From the NCBI GenBank assembly GCA_947172415.1, contig OX359201.1, positions 2,356,001-2,420,000 of the forward strand: a DNA stretch of 64,000 nt. The letters run 5' to 3'. Of the stretch, positions 47,767 to 60,955 are shown in pieces (position 1 is the stretch's first letter; each line of letters begins with the position of its first letter). A program made the translations under genes and the position numbers. Under the pieces are notes generated by a model that saw nothing but the letters and a program-made list of their open reading frames with translations, was not told the DNA's origin and did no database searches. This stretch comes from Chondrosia reniformis (lineage: Eukaryota > Porifera > Demospongiae > Chondrillida > Chondrillidae).

Positions 47767-48594
47767 TATAACATTATATTTGTATCATGTGCTGAACAAA
47801 TCAACCACTAATGATATATCTTCAAAGTCAAATTGATTTTGTAGCTGTGTGTCCTGGAGTCATGATTTCCATATTAATGTGAATTATATTATTTTGTTTA
47901 CAAACATGTATGTACATACGTACATATATGTGTCTATCGCAATTATATAACTTTTTGGCCTGAAACATAAGAAGTAACAAAGGATTCTAATATTCTTTGG
48001 TGTGATATCTTTAATATGTTATCAGGATGCAATTATCCTTGGGTATAGTGTATGTATGTATGTCTAATGGGACTCAATAGCTCTCAGTACAGTAAGTGAA
48101 AAGCATTCAGTTCATCACTCTAACAGCATCTCTGTTTATCTATTGAAGTACATTTCTTTTGAAATGTGTATAAAATCCTCTTACTGTTTCAGCTGTCAAA
48201 CGCATTACATACGTTTTAGCAACTAGAGATATTTATGTTGTTTACCAGAATCATTAGATAACCTATAAAGTACATTCACATATAAATATGCTGCATTGAT
48301 TTAATATTATGGTATACATACGTAGGTGTTAACAGATTACGTATAACAGGTCTACATGATATTTACTAGAGTACTTACATATTCCAGGCCAGCTTCAATG
48401 TTAGCTTTCATTACTTGTTCTGTATTCTAATAATACGTATATTAGCACAACTCTACCTATAGTGGATCAATTGGACCACTGCTTAATTAGATGTGGATAA
48501 AAGTCCTATAAGAGGGATGTATATTAACAATTCTTGGAAATAAAAAGAGTAAAGAGTAAAGCTGACATACTTCTACATTGTTTTAGAATATATT
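47767..48594. other. Spacer downstream of the EamA transporter
   Basis: AT-rich sequence with short TACG/TACA-type repeats. No gene was recognised; it should contain the transporter's 3' untranslated region. Confidence 0.4.
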
Positions 48595-50505
48595 GCTTCA
48601 CACTCTGGAAACTGTGGGATATATACTTTTTTATTAATTGGTAAAACTTTTTAATGGTAAGTCCAGTATTGAGGTCCAAAGGTGATTGAAATTGTAAACT
48701 TTTAAACTTTTTATTTTTTTCTTTATCTTATTTGCAAATTGAATATAAGTACAATGACATAATCTTCCTCTGCAGTATTAGTGTCTACCAGAGTACATCC
48801 TATCTCCATGAGTAGTGGTCACTAACTGTCATCTAAAGTTTAAATCTAATTTCATTTTAATCTATGTCTATAGCCTCTTGAACTAGTTTTTGTCTCTGTC
48901 GAGACATAGTGCCAGGTAACGGTACGTATGGGGAGGTACGTTTGATATTCATATAGTCAGCCAAGTTAATCCCCAGGGTCGTGGGTGTTCGAGCCCCACA
49001 TCGGGCGCTTTTTACTTTTTTCTCTTTATAAGAAAAATATACGGTAACATGTTGCTGTAACTAGGCTAAGCAATATTGTGTCTGTATTTTGTTTTCAGAA
49101 CACTTTATATACAACAATAACATTGAGCATACATTGATATCATTATGACAAAGTGTCTGCTGTTGTTGTCATACAGTATTATCAGGATAAAATGATTGTG
49201 TACAATAAACCGCAAACATTAAATCCGCAAACTTTACTTTTTACTACAAATTACAAAATATAATTACCGCAAACATTTCCGGCTATACGGTTATATGCAA
49301 TTCACTATGTTGTGCCGAGATGTTTTGCAGTCTCTTTAAAGACTAACACTTGTTATGTAGGCTTTGGCCATAATACTTCTATTTGGCAATGAGAAATTCT
49401 TAGTAATGTTAGAAGTTAGTAGCATTCTAACATTAAGTGAATTGATAATCCTCTTCAAACATCTATCAATGTAGCTCGCTGGAAGGGCTTACGTATCCAT
49501 ATTTGTAACGGCTTACACCTATGTATTTGGTACTATGTTATTGCTACAGTCAACCATCTGTGTGTGTTTTGCCTCAAAAGGTAGGGGAGAAACCTTTCTC
49601 ATGAATACATACCTCATTTCACAGACTTGTTTACATTGGCATTTTGTTTATACACTAATTTACATAACTCAATTATTCCACTTATTACTGTCCTGAGTCA
49701 ATCTACATATTTTCACTTGTAACTGCATTTTTGACCTTGGTAATGTACCAATCATAGATAAGTACATAATATATGCATATGTAGTAATTGATAACTTCAG
49801 GCATTAGTTACATACATACATTGTATTAACTGTAAATCCCAATACATTTGAATATCGTTAAACATACACTGTGTATATATATATATATATACATAGGGTC
49901 ATTTGGGTTAGCTACTCACTATCATTTTAGTTACGTATATATATGTAACTATACATTTACGCATGTACAATTTTTGAAATGTTATTAATCACAGTTTCAG
50001 CACTGCATACAATACATATAGCTATATTATATGTTGTACTTTGATGATGTCATATGTTCTCTGGAACTGCTACATAATAAGAATAATCCATAATGTACTC
50101 TCAAAGTTGTTTCGTTATTATACAGTATATGTTTGTTTAAATTTCATGCTTCCATGCAGTTGCAATACACTGGTGGTTATTGTGTTTGGACTCTGTACAC
50201 AAGGTAGTACATATATACTATTGACAGTCTACATAAAGGTTCTGTTGCATGCTTTAGCTAAGTATTTTACGGAAGCCATTCAGAGCCAATGATTGAATAC
50301 ATTTCTCTAGAAATGATTTATCTTTTAATCTATTCTAATAGTGTTTAATTAAATAGGATTTACTAAGGTAATCATTTAGCAATGTTTTCATTAAAATATG
50401 ATAATATGTAGCTTAATCATGCAGCTAAGTTGAAAGCAGCTGAAAATGTGTAGCTGAGAATTTAGATTGACACAATTGGGTTATAAAGATGACACTTATA
50501 TTAAA
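48595..50505 (+). pseudogene. Decayed partial tandem duplicate of the EamA transporter gene
   Basis: Exons and introns of the gene at 43098-47766 are recognisable in order. CACTCTGGAAACTGTGGGAT corresponds to exon 8. The following intron is nearly identical. AGCTCGCTGGAAGGGCTTAC corresponds to exon 10, and CCTGAGTCAATCTACATATT to exon 11. TGCAATACACTGGTGGTTAT corresponds to exon 13. Frames carry deletions and altered splice sites, and the first seven exons are absent, so no product is expected. A block of about 450 bp (near 48900-49350) interrupts the copy and contains a tRNA-like 3' half. Retained introns show DNA-level duplication and exclude retroposition. Confidence 0.82.
48965..49012 (+). 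repeat. tRNA-like 3' half with T-run
   Basis: GTGTTCGAGCCCCACATCGG resembles a T arm and acceptor end, followed by GCGCTTTTT, a polymerase III-type terminator. No matching 5' half was found, so it is treated as a SINE or tRNA fragment. Confidence 0.35.
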
Positions 50506-50509
50506 TCAA

Positions 50510-50685
50510 ACAATGCTTCAACCTGTGGTTCCCATACTCCATGAGCACTAAAGTTCACCACCAAACCACCTGTACAATTCTCATCATTCTCATTTCTACA
50601 TTGTGAGAAATGGTCCTGCCATCTTTTCCTAGGTCGTCCCCGTGGTCTCCTTCCCCTTGCTTCTTCTTATATCATTTTTATGCAA
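50510..50685 (-). pseudogene. Retroelement coding fragment (C-terminal)
   Basis: The minus strand reads RRPRGRPRKRWQDHFSQCRN followed by ENDENCTGGLVVNFSAHG and VWEPQVEALFD without a stop. The basic RPRGRPRKRWQDH text resembles the C-terminal tails of non-LTR reverse transcriptases and other retroelement polyproteins. The flanks are non-coding, so only a fragment remains. Confidence 0.5.
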
Positions 50686-52425
50686 ATATACATAATATAT
50701 TGATTGCAATTCTACGACCCCATAGGTTGTTACTGAAGAGTAATGTCAGATACGTAATGGACTTTTAAGCTTTAATTATACAGTTGTTTTGATAGTGTGG
50801 TATTTTAGAAACAGCAATTCTTTGTATGAACTTTTCAATAAATTGAATATGAGCCAAAACAATTAAGCAATCATACATTATATACTCTGATAGTCATATA
50901 GTTAAGTCACTACATACATACATAATCGAGATTCAGTCTTGTTAACTACCTGATTCCTTTTTCATTTATCAAAAATGCCTTTGCTCCACTTACTCTCTCC
51001 ACTTACTCTAAAATCTTTAGTCATGCTATACATATATACGTATGTACCATTATAAGATATCTCTATTTATATCTATATATTTCATTGAGCCAGCTATTGC
51101 ACCAACCAACATTCATAATATATACACAATATTTTGCCTACAGCAGGGGCTTCATCAGGTGTCAAAGGATGTACGTAATTCATTAAAATGTATAGTCATG
51201 CACAATTAAGTAGGTTGTGAAATAAAAGAGATGACTTAGTAAATTGCTTCTTGAAGTATGATCTTCTTGAAGACTAAACCATGTTTCTGATATAACATAT
51301 GTGCATTGAACCATTAAATTCACTTGCATAAAATATATTTTATGGAAGTCTAAAAGAGTCTAATCTCAGAATGCTATACTATTTTCATGAAATATACATT
51401 ACACAACAACATCATTATGCAAATAGTGGTTTCGTAGCAGTAAAATGGCGTCAATTTACATGCAGAAATCAATGCGCTCTGCGTAAAATTTTCAGTGTAG
51501 TCGCTTCTTCTTTACTGAAGGTTAGTGCACTGTACACACTTCCATGTGTGCCTATAATACCTATATATATAGCGTTGGGATATCACTCTACATTCTTCCA
51601 CCGGCTATTGCGTACTTCAAAGGGACACTTTACATATAATCTGCCTTTGTACAAGCTAAAGTGTAGGAAATATATTACATACAAGTGTGTTGATTCTCCA
51701 TGTGATAATTACTCTCTGTCGTATCTTATTTCTAACACTCCTTTACATGCTTTGAAATTGAACTGAGGTCAGTTGGCCTAGTGTGAAATTTTTATTTTGT
51801 CTCTACCATAGAAAAAACGTTTAATGTAGAGAATTAGGACTTTTATTTTGAACTGTCAAGTCCTTACTGTACCAGTATATCAAAGCCTCTCGCAAATACA
51901 TACCATATGCTTTGATTAAATTCTTTAGTATATATTATATCACTGGCTTAAAATTACAAACAGAATATTGTGCAAATTAGGGACATGCTTTAAAGTGGTT
52001 TGGTTAGTGGGACTTGTCGCACATGTTTTGATTCACTTCAAATTACTAATATAAAAGTTAATACAGCTACGTATGCGGTTACTAAAGGTAATTGTGGGAA
52101 TTGTTTCTGTTTGGTTCCCTTTTATACTTTTCACTGTCTGTATCTGCTTTCTTGAAAGTCTAAAGGCGTGTCATTTGCCAGAAGTGACTAGCGTTGTAAT
52201 TGTAATATATGCATAATATTTCAAATGGTGTTATAGGAGCATTTGCAAATTATTCAAGTTGAAACAGTTGACAAATTTGTATAAATACATTTAAAAAAGG
52301 TTTAGGAGGAGCACTTTTTAAATGAAAGGTACTTCTGAGCAAGATTAGTAGTAATAAACAGTGTATAAGGTTGCAGGTGCCTTTGAGCCTGATCCAGCTG
52401 CTGTCATGCCAGTAAAGCCATGTCA

Positions 52426-52545
52426 TATTAACCCATTGTTGTAAGATGTACTTAGTCTGTGTAATGGAACCAATAAATGATTTACCATTTATACACTAAA
52501 ATTAGTAACTTGAGTATTTCAATCAGAAAGGGTTATAATAAACTT
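52426..52545. repeat. Dispersed direct duplicate, first copy
   Basis: CATATTAACCCATTGTTGTA through AACTTGAGTATTTCAATCAG and AAAGGG recurs about 1.08 kb downstream with few changes. Confidence 0.85.
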
Positions 52546-53107
52546 CAACATTCACCTAGCTGTTACAGAAGAAAGACTTTTCATGTAAACAAATGTTATA
52601 TACTGTTGAAATGCATGAAAAACTAAATTGACATGTATTGTTACTGATATTATTACTTTATAAGATTGCAGTCATATAGTTTAGCCATCTATGTTCTGGT
52701 ATAACTTACTATGTTAATCTGGTGTGCAGTTACCCCTAGCAACGTTCAGGAAGGACATAGGCTAATGTATTACTTCTCCAGCCATCTGACTTTCAGCTGC
52801 CATTTCTTATTTGTATGACATGGTTTAATATCCCACATTGGTCTGTATACTATTTTTGTATGATTAGATACAAGCTCATTGGTACACAAGTGTAGATAGT
52901 TCGGTGTTGTAAAAAATACAAGTCAGTTATCTGTTTGGTGCAGTTAGAAGAAATCCCTATTATCTAATTAGTTATCTGTTCATTTAACATTAAAAACCAC
53001 TAGTTAATTGTGTCAGCAAAGAAGTAATAATTGTGCTATAATTTACAAATAATTACTCAAAGATATTTTGAAAAGCTACTTAATTATATTTCATTAGATA
53101 ATCCTAA

Positions 53108-53143
53108 CCTCTTCACTAGATAAAGTATTATCTAGTGAAGAGG
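53108..53143. repeat. Perfect 16-bp inverted repeat with 4-base loop
   Basis: CCTCTTCACTAGATAA, loop AGTA, then TTATCTAGTGAAGAGG. Confidence 0.9.
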
Positions 53144-53506
53144 TTTATCTAGTTAAGAGGTTAACCCCAAAAGACTATGTACGTATAGGTATACGTATCC
53201 AATCTTCATTAAACACTACTGAATTTTATTTAAGGTATTTCAATAAGCGTTTCTTGTGTGCCTTGTGTGCATTAGAATTTCAAACCTTGACACTCATTGT
53301 GGTAACTTGTAAGGCTCTTCATACTCATGTTTAAGATGTAGAGTTGTACAGTAGTGTTTTTCCTGTTGCTTTGCAACTAGACTTGTAATAATTTGTGCTT
53401 GTACCTGCACAGATGGCCACTACAATGTAGGATTCTTTATGAACACATTAATGGTGTGCCTATTACACATACAACGACTTATTGTGTGTTCATTTAGCTG
53501 GTACAA

Positions 53507-53637
53507 CATATTAACCCATTGTTGTAAGATGTGCTTAGTCTGTGTAATGGAACCAATAAATGATTTACCATTTATACACTTGCATTCTTTAAAATTAGTA
53601 ACTTGAGTATTTCGATCAGAAAGGGATATGATAAACT
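53507..53637. repeat. Dispersed direct duplicate, second copy
   Basis: Same unit as 52426-52545, with a short insertion (TGCATTCTTT) before the AAAATTAGTAACTTGAG block. Confidence 0.85.
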
Positions 53638-55389
53638 ATATAACCTTTGACCTGATTACGGACCTACCTACATAATGGTGAAATAATGAGGTAAATAATT
53701 AATCCTTTCCAAGAAAAGGGGAGATTGTTTTATAATTTCACCCATTCCTTTGTGACATAATAAAAGCTTTATAAGAAACATTGTGTACAGGAAATTTTAC
53801 ACTTTCTTTGTGACCTTGTAATGGAAAAAATGAATTAGGTATACGGTAGTGACTGCACTCTTTGTGGCCATTAACCTTCAATAGCAAGTCATTTTGAAAA
53901 GTAGATAATGTTTTCAATTTATTTGCCCTATTTTGTGATTAGCATTTGTAGATTAGCTGCTGAGCCATTTAATTGTGTATATATACGCAGCTACTATCCA
54001 TACCTTGATGCAGCGACCACAGTCTGGTCCCTCCACAACATTGTCTGTTTATAGTAGAGATAAATGCATACTCTAACTTTCTACTACTCTGAATAAGGAA
54101 TACCCATGAATGGAATGTATGGGGTTTATGGTTTGTTTAAGTTCTAGTGCACTCAAGTGGCCTTTTAATATACAGTGCAAATCATGTAATTTATTAAATC
54201 TTAACCCTTTTAGTCTATTTCTATCCTTATAATGTCAAAACGTTAAATGTTTCTCAAGCATTTGGTTGTCTTCATATAGTCAGTATGTCTGTATAGGATG
54301 CTTTCAACCTGATTACATTTCCTTTTATCATGTTTTTGGTGTTACTGAAATCATCTATTAGTGCTTATTATATTTGAATGTCATGCATACAAATGCAATG
54401 AAACATTCAAGGCCAGTGATGGTAGACAGTATGGTCTCATTGGAGTGGCATTTGTACCCATCTTTAAATGCAAGGGACATTCTGCCACCTAATTGCTTAG
54501 GTATGCTAAGCAGGCAGTATCTGATCAACTGGTGAAATATAATATAGTCTATGGCTTATTTGACTAAGATTCCAGCAGCCACACTCTAGGCTGCAAAAAT
54601 AGATTGTATCCTAGGGTTAATTGAAATAATGTATCTTAGAGAATGGCTCTTCAATATTTTATTGACATTACCAACCTGCCCTTATGCACTGTAAAATGAG
54701 CTTTTACTAATCTGCTATTAGCTGATGCCAAAATATGGGATTATTGGCGTCTGACAGCTGAGTAAAGAGTGTCTCTACATAATATAGTAGACTGCATGTA
54801 CTGTATATCACCACTGTATATGCATTGCGGGTATAAATTACATAATCACAGACTTAAGGTACACTTAGTGGTAAGAAGCATGCAAGCTGAACCTTTGTGT
54901 GTTTATATAACAGCTAATCTAAGTTGACCTTGGAATTCCTTTTATAGATTGTTTGCATATTTGAGGTTTTGTCTCCCAGAAGTAAAGAATTCCGACTGAG
55001 AAGATTGCAAAGCTACTTTTTTCAATGGATGCTAAGAATTTTATTCAACCTATAACTAATGAAAAATATGTGATTGATATAAGGAACCTTGGCAATCAAC
55101 TTTCTTTCAACCTTTTTCTTTCCAAAGGTCATAAAAGTGCATATGTACATATATAATAACCTTGTTTGTGTTGATGGTATACGTAACTAGGATAGCCTAT
55201 ATGTATATGTATGTAAATGAGCCTCAGCGGCACAATTTTATCAGCAATTGAACATTTCAACCCAGATTTGTTCATCAGCAATAAAATGTCCATGTGCACA
55301 GCCAACATCCCCTATAATTTCATGGTATAACTAGTTAAACCCCAAGTTTAGTATTAAGATGACTAATTACAGACTAGATGGTCAAACAT

Positions 55390-55467
55390 TACAATTGTAG
55401 CTCAGTGGCAGAGTACTAGTGGTCATAACCAGCTGTCCTGGGTTCAATTCCTGGCAACAGCTTTTTT
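55390..55467 (+). repeat. tRNA-derived repeat, CAT anticodon-like, with T-run
   Basis: ATTGTAGCTCAGTGGCAGAG (A-box-like) is followed by GTGGTCATAACCAGC, CTGGGTTCAATTCCTGG (B box and T arm) and CAGCTTTTTT, a possible polymerase III terminator. It is closely related to 19831-19910. The acceptor stem does not pair well, so a SINE or tRNA pseudogene is more likely than a working tRNA. Confidence 0.55.
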
Positions 55468-56918
55468 GCATTTTACCCTCTTCATGATGTCTGTGATGTG
55501 GTTTGATGCCCTTTCTATTTCACATTGACTTTCAGTTACATACTGAGGTATTAATATACACTTGAACATGTACTTTGTTAGTTAATTGACTCGTTGACCT
55601 ATCTGCTTATGTCAACTTTTCATAAAAAGTACATTTGGATGGTACAAATCATGTACGTACATATGTACATTTGTAGATTGGTAAGGTTTAAGCATTGAAT
55701 ATTTGTACTATATATAGTTCATCACTGCTGTAGAACTCAGCTATTAATTGGGAATGTCAATTATATGCTAGCACCTGCCTGTTAGAGCCCCATGCTAAGT
55801 AATATACAAGTGGTTGTGTATGTAGCTCAACCACAAGAATGAACTGCCACCCAATGAGATGGGCAAATTGAATCAGCTGTCTCACATTTGTATAAACTGC
55901 CTCACACCATTATATACTTGTCCTTGTTTAACTACCTTATCCTCAAATATATGTCACTTTAACACAAACTACAAGCAATTTTAGAATTTATTTTCATTTT
56001 CAATTGTTTCATTGTTTAATTTCACGATATGACTATTTTGATCACACATATTCCCAAACTATGGTTATCATGCAGCTAGGCTCTTTCTTCCTTTCTCCAT
56101 TAGGCCTGACAGCTGTTTCTGCATGCCTTGTTACTATCTGTCCATTGAATGGTATATAAGTATAAAAAAGATTCACTTAGCAGAGAGTACAGCAGTATGC
56201 TTTAAGTTGGTGTGTTACATTGTAAGAGACTAGATGGTCGTGGTTTAATCAGTTAAGTAAAATGATCCAAATGTATCAACACAGATGTACAGGATAACGT
56301 ATCTCTACTCACTCTGTGTCATCAGGACACTGACCCTCAGTAGATACATCTGACCATATTCAATACTGAATAGCGACCTAATGGATGAAGTATGCTCCTC
56401 ATTGTAGGCACCCTTACTTTGGTAACTTGTTTACAAAGTTTAAGATAAAAATAACTGTAAGAAGACCTTTCAAAGAGTCAAAGGAAACCTGTAATGGTTG
56501 TCTTCCCTAGGAGTGCCTCATATTGTAAAACTATACTAATTAAATTACCTCTGTGGGGAACTTTTCTCAGTGGCCATTATAACTACTTCTTACTTAACTA
56601 AATGTCTTGAGATAATACATGACTTTCTTCCCAAGGTATTATATTGTGTCATCATTAACTGTTTGAAACTAAAGTCTTGCAGAGTGTTCCCACGGGATGT
56701 AATGATTTAAGTACACACTATAATTAATGCAATACTAATAGGTGTATCATTGTTGGCTTTGTTAAATTCATTTTTTGGTATTTGCGTGTGATGAAGTCCT
56801 GTTTGAATGGTGAGATAAATATATATATATATATAGATATATGTGTATATAACATTCTTAATGTATAGTTCATATCATATGTATGTAAGTATACAAAAGT
56901 ATTAGTGGTATTTTCACA

Positions 56919-57165
56919 TGAAAAATCTAAGATACCACTTTCCTACATGCTACGTATATGCGTATTCTGTAAAGAGCCTATAGGGGAACTAAACCTGAAG
57001 AGAGCTTTGGATGAGGATATAGGAGTCTTTTCTTCCTTCTTTTACCTTCTTTCATCTTCTTCTCCACTGGGTCAGACAGCCGTTTCTGGGAATTCCACCC
57101 ATCATTAGTGATCCTGGGAGCCTTTGTCTTTTCTTTATCTTGATCTTCTGTGAATCCTTCCATGA
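56919..57165 (+). repeat. Interspersed repeat A, copy 4
   Basis: It is nearly identical to copy 1, including GGGGAACTAAACCTGAAGAG and TTTCTGGGAATTCCACCCAT. Confidence 0.8.
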
Positions 57166-59864
57166 TCCTAACATGCATGTTAGCTGATACCTTGGTATAT
57201 TTAGAGAATTCCAAATGTGGTTTGTAAACATCCTTTGACTCTTCTATGGCTACATCATGTCAATCTATCAATATTGGGAATGAACACAGGATGAGTAATT
57301 CAGAAAGGAAAGCACTGCAGAGTTTTTTTCTGATTTTAGTAACAAGACCGCTTACCATTGAAGGTGAATACTTTCATGTCTCCATTTTTGGGTAGCTAAG
57401 ATAGACACTGTAAGCTACATTTGAATGTTACTATGGTTACCACTTATGTAACAGTTGCCCTTGCAGCGAAACATTGTCCTTGTCATATGCATGCAAACAT
57501 TTAATCATATTTGTTTTTTTTGGCATTCTTGTATTGCTTGGCTGAATCTAAAATGTTCACAATTCTGATGTGTTTCTTTAAATACGTATACTACAGTGAA
57601 TATATTTGTAGTGGCTATTAGATGTTTGTTAGCTTGTATACCTCGTACTATTGTACTGGTAAATTACATTTCAGCATCTTGTGTCCGCCATCCTCAAATG
57701 CCTCATGTTAGTTCAGCATGTACCTATGTTTCACTTGCCAACTGTACAAGGAATGTTGACTTAACACCTAGTCAGCGTGACTAGGATTTTCAGAACAAAA
57801 TACAACCTCCCTATTTGTACTATTGTAGTGGGTAGTTGTATACATGTAAAAACAACTACCTACCTAGTTTAATTGTTGTGGTTAATGAATAGCATAGATA
57901 CCACATCAGGATTCTTTTAGGGGAAGGGCAGAGAGGGGCATTTGCCGTCATATTGATAACTTTTAATGACAAACAATATTGTTGCCCCTCAACATTTGCT
58001 GTATTGTATTTTGCAGCACATACTGTATACATACACACGTATTAGTGGCTTGCATACTTGTTGTTAGTTACTAGATGCCTTCTTAGTGTGTTTTTATGGT
58101 ATTGGTGAAACAGAGTATGAATGGTATTACCCTTAATTGAAAAGCAGATGACTGGCCCCTGTGTCCTACGTATGTGCAAGTTTTATGGGCTGAATTAGTT
58201 TCATGTGATAGTGCTTCTGTTGTACACTTCAGTCTCTATGTGGTAATCTGAATTTGAAGCCCAGTTTTAACATGCCAGAGATTCATAGACACAGTGCAAT
58301 GACTGGCTGTCTGTTTGTTCTAAAAATAATACTTTGAAGCCTTATACATTGGTGACCAAACATATTTCATAATGCTTCATTTTTAATTCATGAAACAAAT
58401 AATTGGAATTATTGTACAGCATGATAACAAACTTTTATGAATGCCATTTAATTTGTGCAATTTACATAAATGTTTGGTCATATCCAGTCGATACTTGATG
58501 ACATGTAACTTAGCTGTGAAACAGTTTAATACCTCACTATGTAGTAGGTATGCGTGTGTTTGTAATAGTTTTGCTTTCCAGTGTTCACAGGGTTGTTTCT
58601 CATTATTTCTTGTATTGCTGAACAGTAAAGGGAAGTTCCTTACCAGAAATGATGTTTTGTCATATTGTGAGACACTATTGTGGGTTTCATTAACGTACAT
58701 TGCATGGTGTGTTCTACCTTTAATATTGAGAAAGCTAACTATGGGTGTCTACTGTATGTGAATAGTGCAAACATAATATTTCAGAAATTTGGTAGTCCTA
58801 CAAGTAAGATAGTCCAATATTTTTAGTTAAAATACTTGGTTTTTTGTTAGGTGCTGTTTACATAAGTATTAGCATTTTTTCATTCCCTCAACAGTATTTC
58901 TTGTTTAAAAAACTTGTCTTTTTGTCACCCCATACTGTTTACAAGAAATTCTTCAAGTTCATATTTGTGAATAGAAATTGTAAGATAATTATAATTTCAA
59001 ACTTTTCAATACACATTGAAGAATGGATTTGCTGAAAGATTATAACTGTCTTTGCATGCCAGTTCCTTCAATAGCAGGTTTTAAATATATTAGTGATTAA
59101 TATCTTATTTGCATACTCATTTTGTTAAAGCTTTTGACATATGAGAAGATGCAAAGTAACTGCCATTTTCATTCAATCAAGTCTGTGTCAACTGTTTATA
59201 CAGTTGACAGCTAGCTGACCACATATACAAATACGTAGTAATGTGACTTGCACACATTGTTGAGCACCCACAGGAAGCTCCCTTGGTTACAAGATACATG
59301 CACTTCTATCTATTCTGCGAACTTTTCCATATTTGTACAGTGGTTTAAAATGACTTAAAATGTAAATTATGTAATTTGAACCAAAATTTGAATCAGCTAA
59401 TAGGTACATTACATTGTAATAGTTTCAGTGGTTATGCTATAATAAGGTTTGTCAGTATCTAATCCAAAGTACATCTATATACATACATCACTATCACTAA
59501 AAGCAGGTAAATGTATATGTAGGCATATCTACAGCACATTATTAGGTTGATTTGGAAGATAAATTTACAATAGGGAAACTCTAATTCAATAACTTCATTC
59601 CAATCTGTAGGCATATTTGGTTCTGTTGTTCCTATATACATACATACTGTATGTCAACAATGTATATGATGTGTCAGAAAATGATTTTTCCTGTAAAGCA
59701 AAATATTTCAGGTATCCTTATTGGGCTACATACATATTACATTTACATTGATTTTATCTCCTTCATGCCATGCAAGTTTTTATACAGAGGTACATTTGAT
59801 CATTGGCTTTTAGCAATTACATACTCAACGATAGCAGAAAATGTTATATGCCATATACATACAT

Positions 59865-60095
59865 GAAAAATCTAATGTACCATTTCCTACATGCTATGCC
59901 TATTCTGTAAAAAAAGCCTATAGGGAATTAAGCCTAGAGAGAGCTTTGGATGAAGATACAGCAGTCTTTTCTTTTCTTTCTTTTTTTCTTCTCTTTCTTC
60001 TTCTGCTCCACTGGGCCAGACAGCTGTTTCTGAGAATTCCACCCTTCATCAGTGACCCTGGTCTTTTCTTGATCTTGCTCTTTTGTGAATCCTAT
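59865..60095 (+). repeat. Interspersed repeat A, copy 5
   Basis: It contains TTTCCTACATGCTATGCCTA and TTTCTGAGAATTCCACCCTT, as in copy 1, with a longer pyrimidine-rich block. Confidence 0.8.
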
Positions 60096-60665
60096 ACATA
60101 CATGCATACGTTTATAATTAGTATATAAGGTCCAAAAAAGTAAAATTCTAATGTTTTGAAAAATGTAAATACTTGGTAATGAACTGATGCACTATGTGTC
60201 TATGTGAAGGACAAATTAACATGTTAAAGTGTCATGACATATGTATATATGTAATATTCACTGCCGGAGTTTAATGTACACTTTTTGTAGCCCTTGTACT
60301 GACAAGTATGCACCCTGTATATCATGAATCTCATTATACAACCCCCTACAGAGAGGTAATCAATGCAAGCAGGTCCCCTGGAGATTGAAGTATCCTGCAT
60401 AATAACTCAATGCTATAGCACCACACCTACAACACACAAAACATTGTCTTATGAAGCATTCCAACCTCACTTTGTAATAATTTTGTTCCTTTATCCTCAA
60501 GTTGTTATTTGTAGTACTTTTAAAGCCATACATTGGCTCTATTTTACTTCAAGCTTTAGTTATGCTCGTTTCAATGATGGAATAGGCTATTCAATGATAT
60601 GTTAAGCATACCTCTACACCTGTATACATTTGTAAGCATAGTCATTCTTTTATGTCAAACCTTGG

Positions 60666-60711
60666 CCTATGGTAAAACGCGGAATTCCGGAATTCGGCGT
60701 TTTACCATAGG
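60666..60711. repeat. Near-perfect 46-bp palindrome upstream of the bHLH gene
   Basis: Outer arms CCTATGGTAAAACGC and GCGTTTTACCATAGG enclose GGAATTCCGGAATTCG; 44 of 46 positions are self-complementary. It lies about 290 bp before the TATA-like motif. Confidence 0.9.
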
Positions 60712-60955
60712 GTTGACTATAGATTGTAAAGTTAAAGAAGATCGCGAATGCTGATGATGACACTGTATGGTGGCCTCGTGGCTCGGCGTGAGAGCCTAAA
60801 TGCATACAGTAATATTATAGCGGTAGCGCAGAGTTGCAGCACCTGCTAAGGCTTCAGTTCGCCGCCCACCCACGTCCTAAGGTGTACTTGCTAAGAAAAA
60901 TGCCAAGAATTAACCACAAAAATGCGAGCACTGGATCGCTTCACTAGACTACACG

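Larger units (their letters stand above)
50686..60955. other. Ten-kilobase gene-poor region upstream of the bHLH gene
   Basis: No exon, domain or convincing coding frame was recognised on either strand. Open frames of 60-131 codons (for example 51371-51766) have no recognisable content. The region holds copies of interspersed repeat A, a tRNA-derived repeat, direct duplicates, hairpins and simple repeats. It may serve as regulatory territory for the downstream transcription factor, but that is inference. Confidence 0.5.

Noticed and set aside
51371-51766. Open frame of 131 codons in the gene-poor region
   Set aside because: No domain or codon signal, no neighbouring exons; likely chance.
55390-55467. 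Functional methionine tRNA gene
   Set aside because: Acceptor stem and part of the anticodon stem do not pair, and relatives occur as repeats, so it was listed as tRNA-derived.
57596-57784. Open frame of 62 codons
   Set aside because: Too short, without similarity or splice partners.
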